NCBI RefSeq assembly: GCF_002234675.1
Contig: NC_019871.2
Location: 18,546,433-18,610,432 of the forward strand
Source of the DNA: Oryzias latipes
Taxonomy: Eukaryota; Chordata; Actinopteri; Beloniformes; Adrianichthyidae
DNA: 64,000 nucleotides
Reading direction: 5' to 3'
Positions within the stretch are counted from its first letter, which is position 1. Every line of letters starts with the position of its first letter. The position numbers and the translations under genes were made by a program. Positions 23,501 to 38,215 of this stretch are shown in pieces. The notes beneath the pieces are model-generated. The model was not told the DNA's origin and did not search any database. It saw only the letters and a program-made list of their open reading frames with translations.

Positions 23501-26500
23501 GAGGAAACAAAGAAACAGAGCAGGAAAAACACCACGAGAGAATAGGTGTGAGGAGTGAGAGACATTTGTGATGTGGGAGTGTTTCTGTGGGCGAATGGAA
23601 GCTGCTGAGCCGTCATGTCAAATGCTTCAGACACAGAAGTCGCCCCGCTCTCACAGAGTAGTCGACAAGCCGCTGCTCTCGCAATAAATACATTCCTACC
23701 TCGTACCTTATGTCATTTGTATTCCTAAACCCAGTATTCCCACTATCAAAGTTCAGTGCCCTAGCTAAGACTAAATACAGCTACACACTCTTGTAATTCT
23801 CCTTTCCAAGAATAACAATCTCATTTTATAAGCATCCATATTTGCAAATGCCACTGTTTTGTTGTGTCTATGCATATATTTATCAAAAATCATATTTTTG
23901 TATTTATACTTAAACTTATGTGTGGACGTTGTTTCAAGCACTTACTGGTTCTGTTCCTCAGTTTCACACCACATATTGAAACAAACCCTTTTTTGTTTGC
24001 ATCCCCTTCAATTGTAGTTTTCCTCTCTTAATAAATAACCTTTGGATATTCATCGGTAATAAATTGTTTCCTGTTTTTCCTGCTGCACGATGGAGCAGTG
24101 GTTAGCGCTTTTGCCTCACAGCAAGAAGGTCCCTGGTTTAAGTCGCGGCTGGGTGATCTGAAACAGAACATCAATGGGGGACCTTTCTGTGTGGAGTTTG
24201 CATGTTCTCCCCGTGCATGTGTGGGTTTTCTCCGGGGACTCTGGCTTCCTCCCACCATCCAAAAACATGCTTCATAGGTCAATTGGTTACTCTAAATAGG
24301 TGTGAATGTGAGAGTGCATGGGAGTGTGATTGTGGCCCTGTGACAGACTGGCAGACCTGTCCAGGATGTCCCCAGCCTGCGCTCACTAGTGGCTGGGATA
24401 GGCTCCAGCACCCCTGTGACCCCGAAAGGGGACAAACGGTTCAGAAGGTGATGAATGAATAAACCGTTTTCTGCCTTGAATATTATTTGAGCTGTACAAA
24501 ACTCTACTAGATTGTTAAATTTAAGTAATTTTGATTGCATCAATTATTTGTTCATGTCCTCCAGGTAACTGAGTGTGTGATTCGTATTGCTTGCATGTTG
24601 GAGATAGAAGTCACATTATAATACATGAAACCTGATGACTTAGACTTCACTTTTCAATGATCAGAGATTCAGCTCTCACCATCTGCAGCCTGGATGTGGT
24701 ATCCCTGTTCCCTGGCTGCCTTCACCTCCAGCAGCTGCATGGTTCGGTCCAGTAGCCCGTGGATCACCTCAAAGCCAGGGCTCTTGTTGTAGTAAATGGC
24801 GCAAAAGCGGCGGCTGTTTCTCGCCCCCACATCTGGGTGAAGGGAAAGCGAGGAACTTAAAGCAGGATTACATCCATGGCATCACAGCAATCAACCATCT
24901 TAACCTTGTGAGAATCTATATAAAACACAGACATTCATTGGTACATTGATTTACACTTACATTCACCAGCAGAAACAAAGAAAGCTCATATTAAACACGA
25001 AATTACACATTTTTGGAAACAATGAATTCAAACATTTAGGATTTTCAGCAAAGCAACATAAAATGTTTTGCATTTGGCACATTCTTTCTCAACCAAACCA
25101 AACAGACAAGCAATCCCCACAATGCAACAGCTGCAGGGTTTTTTAACTTCTTTATGTGCGAACCTTTGGTCTCATCCTTTAGGACCACATCAGAGATCTC
25201 AAAAAGCTTGAGGGGAAGGGGCATCTTCCTGTTTGCAGCCACCGTTTTCAGCAAGCCTGGCAGCAGTGAGGTGCGCGCCACCTGGTGGGGAAAAGCCATA
25301 GGTATCATGACTGTTTAGCGGGGGGCGCCCTCCAGTGGACCAACACAACATGAGAGTGAGACGTCTGCAATCTTCTAAAATAAAAAAGTTCAATAAAAGA
25401 TGCTCATGATGTGAAGGCAATGCAGTAACTACATCCTTTAAGTGACTTAGTTGATGCATGAAGCTGCAAGAAGAAGAGAAAGTGCTGTGGGAGTTCTGCA
25501 GCCCCATGTCTCTCCTTCACTGACCCAAAGGCTTTTGGTGACACATCATACATCTCATTATTTGATGAATCTCCACAGAAAGGTTAGTAGTTTTTCATTA
25601 AACTGTGCTTCACCTGAAACTCTGCCGTCTTTGGGTTGGAGATGTGAACAGCTCTCGTGTCAGAGATCTTTTTACCAAGTTTGTCTGCGATGTCTTCCTG
25701 AGAGCACTGCAAGAAGGTCACAAAAATGTTTCGGTTGTTAGAAAAAATAAATATTTGAAAATGCTGATGCTTCAATGGATTTTCCTTTTTCCTCACCAGG
25801 GCAAAGTTGAGAGCTTCTGTAAACCCTGCAGCTGCCAGGTCTTGTCTCAGCAGCTCGGTCAGTTTATTGATTGGGAACTGGGGAGGAAAACGATCCATTT
25901 CTGTTACATGTAACTGGATTTGGTCACAATATTCCAGCCCGCTCAGAGAAGCAGGCAGCGTACCTGGTTGGCTACAGTGTAGGTCCGTGGCGTGGTACGG
26001 GTGATGTTGTTGAACCCGTAGGCGATTGCGGCGTCCTCCATGATGTCACAAGCATGGATGACATCCGGACGAGTGGGTGGGATCTCTACCTCAATCTCAT
26101 CACCGGCTCCGGTGGGCTGAGAAAGCAGACACATCCTGGTGAGCAGCTGGGCGATCTTTTCTGTAGGTTCACTGGAAAAACAAAAAAACAAGTTTGTTCT
26201 TTAAGCGCGTCTCTGTGGACACAACAAAAAACCCAACATGTACATAGCTCTATGTTAGGTGTTCCCTATACCAACTCAATGGCCTAGTGTAGAGCGTCCC
26301 AACAGGACTGGAAAGTCACAGGTTTAAATCCAGTCAAGTCAAACCAAAAACTCTAAAAAAAAATTGGACACAGTGCCTTCCTATACGACACTCAGCATTA
26401 ATTGCAGTTAAAAATGTTTTTAACCGTTAAAAGATCGGATTAGAACTGAACTGTGTACATGCTCCCAGAAAAACGTTTCTGATTAAAACAAATATTTACG

Positions 26501-29500
26501 TACGCCACACTTCCGGTCGGAATAAATCATTTGAACATGCCAGAACTCTCTCAAATACTGGAAACGGGCGTAGAAGAAGAAACATTGTCTCTGTCTGAAT
26601 TACCACCCTAACTACTAAAAACTATATTGCGCGGCGCAATGTAGTATGGAAGCGATTGTGTAGCATAAATAAAAAGAAAAGTCAAAACCAGAAATGCTTT
26701 TCATTTTCAAAATGAAGCTGCATTTTTTGACCCAGAATAAAAATGAAAAAGCAATCCGCCAAAATGCTTTTTCATTTCCTTCCTTAATACAGCTTATTCT
26801 GTCACTTAATTAAAATGATAAAGAAAATGGTATTTGACATTTCATTTTAAAAATTTTCTCTGGTAAATGTGTAGCATAGTTCATTTAGAAAGGTCTAATT
26901 TGACAATTAAAATGGATTAATAGAAATGCTTTTTACTTTTCAAAATGAAGCTGCATGAAATGACTCAAAATTAAAAAGAAAAAGCAATACTTAAAAATGC
27001 TTTTTCATTTTATACTGAAATCCGCTTATTCTGTGTCATAATTAAAACAAAAATGCAAAGAGGGGATTGCATTTGCATTTTCACACCCACCCTGCAAAAT
27101 TTGTAGCAAAATTCATTAACATTGAGCATTGGCAGAGGAGAGGCGGGGCGATTTGGTGCATTTGGTGGTCAAGACGACCACCAAATGGTTCCTGAGCACA
27201 GATGTGTTTGCAGCTCACTGCTTCCCCAGAGGAGGGGCCAGATGTGGAGAACAACTTTCTCGCACCCAAATGTGATACAATTACCGTAATAAGACTTTAA
27301 CTACATATTAGGGCACTGCTTCGGTTTGTGCGATGAAAGACTGGACAAAAAAAAATGCAGACAACAACAGTTTGTGACTGATTGCGCAGAGAAACGGCCA
27401 AGAAAAGACCAACAACAGCCAGTTTCAGACTATTTTCATTTCTTAAATGTTCTTTTTCATTTCTCTGGTCTGGATCACCATCATCTGATCTGTCTAGTTT
27501 TACTGCAGAAAATCATTCACTTTTAAAGTCCACAGTTAAAGACACACACCAATTATCCTTTGATATAGTTTCAAAGCATTCCCAGTGGTCTTTATATTAT
27601 GATTATGATGTTTTTTAGGCAAAAAAAAAACAAAAACAAAACAATCTGTGTCGTTTTATAAGGCAGTTTATACAGAGCAACAATTTTAATAAATAAATAC
27701 ACGGAAATTAATTTTTATCTTGATTTACTTTATATATGTTCTACGTCGTGTGAAAAATGCTACAAGAATACGTTAAAAACACCAAAACACCGTTTTCATT
27801 TGAGTATTAAAAGAACATATTTAGACTTTTGAATTTCTTGCCCACTCCATCAATATCCTGGAGATTAATAGATATAATGAAAGGTTCACTTTAGTGCATT
27901 TCTTTTCCAGATAAATCTTATTTAAGAGGAATAAGAACGAGCAAACAGAAAAGAAAAAGAAACAAAAAAAAACAAAAAACTTACGAAATTCCAACTTTTC
28001 GGTTGATGAACTCGCTTGTCAACTTCTCCTTTCTGTAAGCCAACTCCTGGGAAACAAGCCCGAAAGGAAGGATCAGAAACGACAGCAGGAATAAATATAA
28101 ACAATAGAAGATGATGCAATACTTACAGGGTATATGCAGGTCTTCCCATCAGGATACACCACCTCAGCCTCCTCCACCCTGATGGAGAGAAGACAGAACA
28201 GAGTCGCCATCAAAGACCTCATCCTGCAGATCTTTAACATGTCGAATTAAAGGAAATACTTATTTCAAAAAGAGTCAAATTTAACCTCATTGTAGAAACT
28301 ATTTAAAACAAAAAGCATTAAGCTCCTTCATAATCATCTGTTTCGCTAGTCTGCATGATTTCATTTGGCACTAAACTTGAAACCCAAACTCCTGTATGAG
28401 GTGAAGATCCTTTATGGAGGCTGGAAACCTCTGAGCTGCATGCAGAGTTTCTGTCACACGATGGAGCCGAAGCTTACGTGAAAGGCCGTGAACAGTACTG
28501 GCTGAACATGGTCACCATGACGTCCAACACAATCTTGGCCTGCAGAAAACACAGCAGGTCACTCTCTGGTGTCAGAGGACATCTCATTGTCCTCCTCAGT
28601 CCGTACCTTCGTCAGGTCTGTGGCAGTACACTCTATGAAGACGTTTTTTGTTGTTAAGCTGATTTTTGAGTGGTCTCCTGGGACAGAAAGGAACATTTTC
28701 TTTCAGGAAGTTATCTTAAAGGTTGATGTTCTAAATTATAAGATAGATTGAGCATTTATTCGTGTTTTAGAGGAGCCAGTAAAGGTTCTCATTCATTCAG
28801 GTGACGTCTTCGAGTTGAGTCTGAAAGACCATCTTGTTCAATTTTCTTGAAGATTGTAAGAAGAAAACAAAACCAGAATCTAGGCTCACCGTTAATAATA
28901 GGAGGCATTGACAAGACCACGCCGTTGCTGTCATAGATGACTGGATACACCGGCTTGTCTTCAATGATGTGAAGATAATGCCTCAGGTGGCTGTCTGTCT
29001 ACAAAAACCAAACAGTGTTGCTGATTCAGTGAAGGAGAAGAAAGTGGAGGTGCTTGGAGGACCTCCTCCATCTGCTCAGCAGCTTACCTTGTAGAGGCTC
29101 ATGAGCTGACTTGCGGTGTACTCTTTGTTCTGGTTGAGGGGCTTGAAGCTGATGTCTCCTGGGGGTTTGGCCGTATAGGTGAAGGGGCCAGAGATGGTGT
29201 CCAGGTCGTGTGTGCCAATGGCCACCAGGCTCCTTTTCCTGCACAGACAAACAATGTTTCAATGGTTCTTCCAATGGGATCATGTTTGTATCGATCTTCT
29301 ATCGACCTGCAAACATTCTGATGCAGCTTCTCCTGGAGCTCTATGAAGCTGTCATAGCGCTCCTTGGTGAAGGTGATGTTCCTCAGCACAGCCGCCACAG
29401 CGTGGGGCCTCACTGCTGCAGTCTGCAACAAACAGGACCAATCAGCATCTAAAACGCTTGAACATTTGAAAAGAGGAAAATACAGGCCCACCTCCTTGGT

Positions 29501-31331
29501 GATGATTAGTCTCTGAACTTCTCCGGTGGTGGGGCTCACGCGGCTGTAGCGGGGCGCCTCCAGCCTAAAACATAAACATGTAGGTGTGTCCTTACAGCTC
29601 TACGGAGGACAAACCGCTTACATTTCAGGCCATCTGGACTTCTCTTTAAAAGAAGCACAATGGATTCTTGTTAAAACATGACTTACTTGTTCTTGAAGAC
29701 CTGCAGTCCACGGACAAGCCCCTCCAGACATAGCAGGTCATAGCGGTTTGCAGGCACATCGATCTTGTATAAAATGACATCTGATGCTCCCGAGGCCTTG
29801 GAGTCACCTTGCTCCCTGCTGATTATCTCCTTCTCAGAGGTCTGTCCAGGAGAAGTTTTCATGAAATTCAGCTTTGTCCACACAGAACTTTGTCAGAGGT
29901 TTGGTCACATGACACAGAGCAGTGAAATCTGAGCTCTCTCATGTAGCATTGGTTTCCTGTGCTTTCAGAAAACCTTACCAAAGTTTGAATTTGCCTTTTT
30001 CAAAAGAATAAATAAATAATAAGACTGGTTTTTAAACTTGACGGATTTCACAACAGTCTTTTTGTGAAAAGACCTTGAATGAAACTCCTTAAAGCACAAA
30101 GGCAAGACGTCATGTTTACATGTTTGAAAAGATGCCTTTGACTGGATTTGTTCATGTAAAGCAAAATAAGTTTCAGTTAAGAGCCCAGAATCCTATTTCA
30201 TCTGTTTCTGTAGGTGCAGCTGCAAAAAATAACAAATTCTGAATTTGAAAGACAAACATTTATTTTAATTATTGACATGATCAGGAAAAATGAATCTATG
30301 AAAAAACTCAAATATGTAGAACAAACTTAGTTTGTTTTTTACTGATTGTGTCCCAAAAAGACATGTAAAGGCTAATGCACTATAAAGATAAAGTCCCACT
30401 ATCTGTCACACACCTAGGTGTGCGAAATTTGTTCTCCGCATTTGACCTTCCCCTGGGGGAGCAGTGAGCTGAAGACGAGCCACGCTCGGTAACCATTGGT
30501 GGTTCAACCCCCCAAGCCAACCCCTTAATGCTGAGTGTCAAGCAGGGAGGCATGACATAACATTTTTAATTGCACACATATTTTAATTATATTAACACAA
30601 TTTTCAACTGTTTTTGGAAATCTGACAAAGAAAAGCTAATAATATATATCGATTGTTATGTGAACTAATTTATAAGCAGTATATTAGAAATCTAAAGTAT
30701 TTGCTGCTCTTGTGTCACAAAAACACGTTTGCAGAAAAGTCAAAGCTAAATTAAACACACCGTTCACGGTGACGCAGGTTTACATCTGTGGAACCTGAGC
30801 CATGTTTCTCGAGTTTACTCACAATTTCGTCCAGTTCCAGTCCAAATTCAAAGCAGAGCTCATCGAACTCCTCGTCGGCTGAAACACATGAAGTCACAGG
30901 GTTATCAATAAGCTTAACGCGAACCCTCCGGCTTCCGTAGGTCCGCTCTTCCAGCAGAAAAACGAGAGAAGCCGGAGAATCTGATGCAACTTCTGACAGG
31001 ACAACAGAGATGGCTCCCCGTTGCTTCCATGACACACATTAGTAGGTCTGGTGTACTATGATGAATGTCAGGCAAGAGCGATGTCGAATTAGCCTGTCAC
31101 TTAGACTAGTGAGAAAGAAAAAGTTAAAAGTAAAAACTGACGCTACGGACTAACTAAGGAGTGGACTCTCTCTGCACGAAGCAGCTAGATCTCCAAGTTT
31201 TTGGACCTTTCACTTCAAAACCCAAATAACACATTGAGACATTATCTCGTCTTTTTCATTAGCCATCACTTACTGTAAGATCTGCCCAGCGCGCTGAACA
31301 GAATATCTCTTTTAACCCCGACGGTCGGCAT
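20508..31331 (-). CDS. farsb: Phenylalanine--tRNA ligase beta subunit (cytosolic)
   Basis: With the alpha chain (FARSA) it forms the alpha2-beta2 enzyme that charges tRNA-Phe in the cytosol. Coding exons from 5' to 3': 31274-31331, 30823-30878, 29687-29841, 29492-29564, 29307-29422, 29088-29238, 28890-28998, 28607-28677, 28478-28539, 28127-28178, 27985-28046, 25964-26171, 25797-25877, 25614-25706, 25164-25281, 24680-24832, 20508-20659. All junctions are GT-AG and join in frame, giving 589 aa, the human length. Recognisable blocks: MPTVGVKRD start, [20 protein letters not shown] (about 68-87), [25 protein letters not shown] (about 158-167), [17 protein letters not shown], the B5-type segment IEIPPTR-like ([20 protein letters not shown]), [20 protein letters not shown], and the C-terminal [10 protein letters not shown]. 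No disablement seen. The start matches the vertebrate N-terminus; the frame stays open upstream, but that part is likely intron or 5' UTR. The donors of exon 5 (GTCGAT) and exon 15 (GTTCGC) are weak. Confidence 0.96.
20660..24679 (-). other. farsb intron 16 (4 kb)
   Basis: Last and longest farsb intron. It contains the SINE at 24085-24462. The open frames inside (for example 22025-22237 and 23244-23558) have no family resemblance. In the rest I see no gene. Confidence 0.6.
24085..24462 (+). repeat. tRNA-derived SINE of the common teleost type
   Basis: The head gcacgatggagcagtggtta (A-box-like), B-box-like tggtttaagtcg, then catgttctccccgtgcatgt, cttcctcccaccatccaaaa and a tail with gctgggataggctccagc and a gatgaatgaata simple end. 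This layout is a frequent fish SINE. It lies antisense in farsb intron 16. A reverse-oriented tail fragment of the same kind is at 43491-43650. Confidence 0.75.
26266..26401 (+). repeat. SINE head, apparently split from its tail
   Basis: tRNA-like head (ggcctagtgtagagcgtccc, then a B-box-like aggtttaaatcc) running to cactcagcattaa. In the intact family this is followed directly by the sequence now found at 27117-27300. It lies in farsb intron 11. Confidence 0.6.
26402..27116 (+). mobile_element. Insertion with a 232-bp tandem duplication
   Basis: A block of about 700 bp lies between the head and the tail of one SINE. Inside, gaaatgctttt...caaaatgaagctgcat recurs at 26691 and 26923 (period 232), each followed by a related A-rich segment and aaaatgctttttcatttt. 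It has no coding capacity and no clear terminal inverted repeats that I could see. The borders follow from the SINE homology and are approximate. Confidence 0.5.
27117..27300 (+). repeat. SINE tail, apparently continuing 26266-26401
   Basis: It contains ccaccaaatggttcctgagc, gcagctcactgcttccccag and ggagaacaactttctcgc, the body of the same SINE whose inverted tail is at 30385-30555. Confidence 0.6.
27537..27808 (+). mobile_element. CCCACTCCAAT-type MITE, degenerate short copy
   Basis: It shares cctttgat..agtttc, ccagtggtcttt, gctacaagaatacgttaaaa and acaccgttttcatttgag with the copy at 37402-37739. Both ends are eroded. It lies in farsb intron 11. Confidence 0.55.
30385..30555 (-). repeat. 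SINE tail fragment
   Basis: Read on the - strand it gives ctcagcattaaggggttggc, then a stretch with accaatggttaccgagcg and gctcactgctcccccagggg. This is the same SINE body as 27117-27300 and a very common fish repeat. It lies in farsb intron 2. Confidence 0.65.
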
Positions 31332-31405
31332 GCTGGCTATAGCTAATCTTTCACGGCTCGACCAAAAGGACCCCAGCAGCCGGCCGTAGCTGTCTACAGC
31401 AGTGC
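31332..31405 (-). promoter_or_regulatory. farsb: Probable farsb 5' UTR segment with an upstream splice acceptor
   Basis: On the - strand a long T-tract ending TTTTCAG lies at 31406-31415, 74 bases before the ATG. It looks like a 3' splice site, which would put the transcription start in an untranslated exon further upstream. The ATG has A at -3. Inference only. Confidence 0.4.
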
Positions 31406-31742
31406 CTGAAAAAAAACAACAACAAGGGAGCCCTATTAAACGCCTGCAGACTGCACAATTTAAAAAAAAAAGGTACAAACAAATAAGTATTTGATATAGA
31501 GTAATTAAAAATACTTAAAAATCCAAAAATGTATTTTGAAAAAATACATCTGCCAATTACTAAATACTTATATTTGTTGATCTTCAGATTTCGAGCAGGT
31601 CAACCTCATTCTTTCAACTAAATAATTATTTTTTTAGATGGTTCAAGGAGGAGAGGTCAGCATTTTATTTTATTTTTTCTTTCAGATCTTTCTTTCAATG
31701 GATTTTTCACACAAAAAGCTTAACACATTCTATACTGAACTG

Positions 31743-34658
<2,916 letters not shown>

Positions 34659-35740
34659 CATTGGGGGAAAAAAGTATTTAGTCAGCCATCAATTGTGCAA
34701 GTTTTCCCCCTCAAAAAGATGAGAGAGGCCTGTAATTTTTAATCATAGGGTGCTCCTCAACTATGAAATCCAGAAAATCACTTAGTATTATTTTTAATGA
34801 ACTTATTTGCAAATTATGGTGGAAATTAAGCATTTGGTCACCTATAAACAAGCAATATTTCTAGCTGTCACAGACCTGTAACTTCTTCTGAAAGAGGATC
34901 CTCTGTCCTCCACTCGTTACCTGTATTAATGCCACCTGTTTGAACTTGTTATGAATTTATAAGACACCTGTCCACAACCTCAGACACACTCAAACTCCAC
35001 TATGGCCAAGACCAAAGAGCTGTCTAAGGACACCAGAAACCAAATTATTGACCTGCACCAGGCTGGGAAGACTGAATCTGCAATAGGTAAACAGCTTGGT
35101 GTGAAGAAATCTACTGTGGGAGCAATTATTAGGAAATGGAAGACATACAAGACCACTGATAATCTCTCTCCATCTGGGGCTCCCTGCAAGATCTCACCCC
35201 ATGGGTTCAGGATGATCACAAGAACGGTGAGCAAATATCCCAGAACCATATGGGGGGATCTAGTGAATGACTTGCAGAGAGCTGGGACCAACGTAACACA
35301 CCACGCCAGACGTGTCCCCCTGCTAAATCCAGTATATGTGCAGGCCCGTCTAAAGTTTGCTAAAGAGCAGTTGGATGATCCAGAAGAGGTTTGGGAGAAA
35401 GTCCTATGATCAGATAAAACCAAAATAGAACTTTTTGGTAAGAACTCAACTTGTTGTGTTTGGAGGAGAAAGAATGCTGAGTTGCATCCAAAGAAAACCA
35501 TACCTACTGTAAAGCATGGGGGTGAAAACATCATGCTGTATAGGAGACCAAATAATTAATTTCCACCATAATTTACAAATAAAGTTTTTAAAAATCAGAC
35601 AATGTGATTTTCTGGACCCCCCCATTTTGTTTTTCATAGTTGAGGATTACCTATGATGAAAATTACAGGCCTCTCTCCTATTTTTAAATGGGAGAACTTG
35701 CTCAATTGGTGGCTGACTGCACCACTGTTTTTCCTCAACT
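34659..35740 (+). mobile_element. Internally deleted Tc1-like element
   Basis: Inverted ends of over 100 bp: the left arm carries tagtcagccatcaattgtgc and gagaggcctgtaattttt, and the right arm carries their complements (gcaattggtggctgactg-like, aattacaggcctctctc). A Tc1 transposase remnant is at 35002-35540. The total is 1.08 kb, shorter than a typical complete Tc1 element, because the 3' half of the gene is gone. The outermost bases are approximate. Confidence 0.85.
35002..35540 (+). pseudogene. Tc1-like transposase, stop codon and 3' deletion
   Basis: It starts [18 protein letters not shown] with the paired-like helix-turn-helix region ([20 protein letters not shown]). Homology runs to WEKVL; there the expected Trp codon is TGA (35407-35409), and reading continues in the same frame as SDKTKIELFG (first catalytic Asp) to HGGENIML at about 35535. 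It then jumps to the 3' terminal region, so the part with the second Asp and the final Glu/Asp is deleted. It cannot encode an active transposase. Confidence 0.85.
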
Positions 35741-38029
35741 TTTGGATGTTCTTGATCCTATAGTGTTATAATTATTAGAAATTAAAACAAAACAACTAAA
35801 TTTTCCTTTTTTCATTTATGTCTAATATACATTCCACCCAAATACTGGAGATGTTATTCGAAAAGCTAGAAAACTTTTATTATTATTTATATTTACATTA
35901 AATCAGATAAAGCAAAATGGTCCATTGCTTTCTGTCAGTCTTCTGTTTCTTCCTGTTTTTTTAATTTTTATTTTATTTCTAAGTAAGATAAAGAAAGACA
36001 ACAAAAAGATAAAATGTTAAAATCCATAACACGCCTTTCAAATTAAATGCCTGAAATATAATAAAGGCAAAGCCCTCAACATTACGCAAAAGGCGAAAAG
36101 AAGAATTCATCAAAAAACAGAGGAAGTATATGAATCATCCTTTTTCCTCATGGAAGAACTGAAGGCAGATCCCCTCCAGTGCTGAAATGCAAAACTAAAA
36201 ATATTCTCCTCTTTATCATTTGAGAATAGAGATGTATGACTAAGTAATGAATTAAACACACTCCGTCTACTTTATATAAGAAGATGAAGTGGAGGGAATA
36301 AAATAATGCACAGCAGACAGAGAGGGAAGGGTGACACAGCTCTAGTTTGAACTAAAACAAATCTGTCAGTTTTTCTGGCACATGACTCTCTTTGGAACAT
36401 CATGGTGCAGTTCTGTTCTGTTCTTCTATAGCCTCAATAAAACCCCATGAGATCCTGACAAATGTGTGAGGTTTCTGCTTTATTTGGGATGATGATCGAT
36501 TCTTGTTTTCTCTGCGGTGAGACATAAAACATGTCGTTCCTGTTGTAATCTGAGGTCAGATATGGCAACTGATTTGGAGCTCAAAGGGTTCATAATTACA
36601 TAACCATTACAGAAAATGTGACCAAAAGCACTTTCACACAGAAAAGGTAAAAGTATTGTCATCCCTCTGTTTTAGACTTTCCAGGAGCCAGATACTCTAA
36701 TCCACCATGATTCCAAACATTTTTCAAGCTTTTTATTAGTCATTTTGAAATTTTCTTTTCATATTTTTTTTATTTGACATTTTGTTAGGTGAAATCTTTG
36801 TGACATGGAGATATAGTGGTTTTAAAAAAAATATTTTTTCATAATGCAGACTTCTAGATATACCACTGCTTATCTTTCTTTATTTTATTTTCAGGACAAA
36901 TAAGAAGCTGGTGACAACAATGTTGCGTTTCCATTTGCTGTCAAGGTAAATGTGAGAAAAGAACACTTTTGGTATTATTAAAGGAGCTCTTAAGATAAAT
37001 ACTTATCTTAATATATAATATAATATAATACAATATTTTCAAATGCATACAATTCTTAGATGTGTTCATAAACAGCTGTGGCAGCAGAATAAGGAAGAAA
37101 TGAAAGTTTACCACAACACTGATCTTTCTGCTCTGACGTCTGTTTCGACAATCCTCTTACGTTCTTACTGAATAATGCTTAGCAAACATGTAATCAGACT
37201 GGTACGTACATTTTTCTTTAATGTGTTTAAAACTCAGAATGTTCAGAAGATCAAGGTCTATGAAAAACATCAAGTTATCTTGAAGCAGCAGCTCTTGCAT
37301 CTTTAGCAGGAAACTGCTTCCAAACCAGTCCTGGATCTCCAATTATTAGCTCTAAATTTATGCTTAAATATACAATATTGTTCAATAAATGATGCACGCA
37401 TGACCCACTCCAATAAAAGTCTTAATTTTGGTGTTTTAACGTGTTCTTGTAGCATTTTTCTCATGATGGAGGACAAGGACATAGATAAAAGAATTCAAGA
37501 TTAAAATTGCGTTTCTGAGTATTTCTTTATTCAAATCTTGGTGGGTCAGGAGCAGATAATGTCTATGCTCACAACTCAGAGGAGAGTTTGTGATGAGCTC
37601 CTGCCAAGCTGCACAAACGTTCAAGAAAACGACACAGTTGTTTTTAGTTTTTTTTTATTTAGGCTAAAATTGGCATAATCTTAATTCAAAGGCCACTGGA
37701 AACACTTTTACAATAGATCAAAATATGATTGGAGTGGGACTCTAAGGCAATTTTTATTACAATTCTTAAAATTCAAATCACTACATCAGTGCAGGACTTG
37801 GCAAGATTCCACAAAAATATGAACAGTTTATGCTTAATAGAATATTTGTAAATGGTTTATTATATTTCTTATATTTTGTGATGCATAAAGTCATGGAATA
37901 AATGAAGCTTTTACCAAAAAAAATGTGTTAAAAGGACTCCATTCAATATCCTACCATGCATTTATATTAATTCTATGTTTCTAAACGTTCATTAAGACAC
38001 TTTTGCACGTGACTGTGTCAGACAGGCAC
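35741..38029. other. Intergenic DNA between farsb and acsl3, part 2
   Basis: AT-rich, no exon recognised. It holds the MITE at 37402-37739 and a short TAATA-rich stretch at 37010-37035. Confidence 0.5.
37402..37739 (-). mobile_element. CCCACTCCAAT-ended MITE, complete copy
   Basis: A 338-bp element with inverted ends gacccactccaat and attggagtgggac (12 of 13 positions complementary). The interior matches the copies at 19060, 27537, 55522 and 60155. It is inverted relative to those copies. Confidence 0.75.
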
Positions 38030-38215
38030 GCGCCACCTTCAGGGGTCCAATCAGGGCGCGGGGCCACTCCCTCCTCCCGGCGCATGTGGTGCTTCCGGCC
38101 TCCCGTCTGGAAAGAGATCCAGAGCCGGTGTGTGGAGGAGTAAAACTAAAAGAAACTCCCCGCGAGGTTCGGACGGCCGCACGCGCACGCTCAGCATCCC
38201 CAGCAGGGCTTCTGG
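38030..38215 (+). promoter_or_regulatory. acsl3: Probable acsl3 CpG-rich promoter and noncoding first exon
   Basis: A GC- and CpG-rich island (gcgcggggcc, cccggcgcat, cggacggccgcacgcgcacg) in AT-rich surroundings, with a CCAAT-type box (ccaatcag) at about 38046. It ends in a plausible donor, ctgg|gtaaag, at 38216. It would splice to an acceptor at 42375. No coding potential. Inferred, not shown by transcripts. Confidence 0.5.

Noticed and set aside
31332..31478. In-frame N-terminal extension of farsb upstream of MPTVGVKRD
   Set aside because: The frame is open, but the vertebrate protein starts at this Met, and a T-rich splice acceptor at 31406-31415 makes the upstream part intron.
35002..35409. 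A functional Tc1 transposase gene
   Set aside because: It has a TGA in place of a conserved Trp codon, and the catalytic C-terminal half is deleted.
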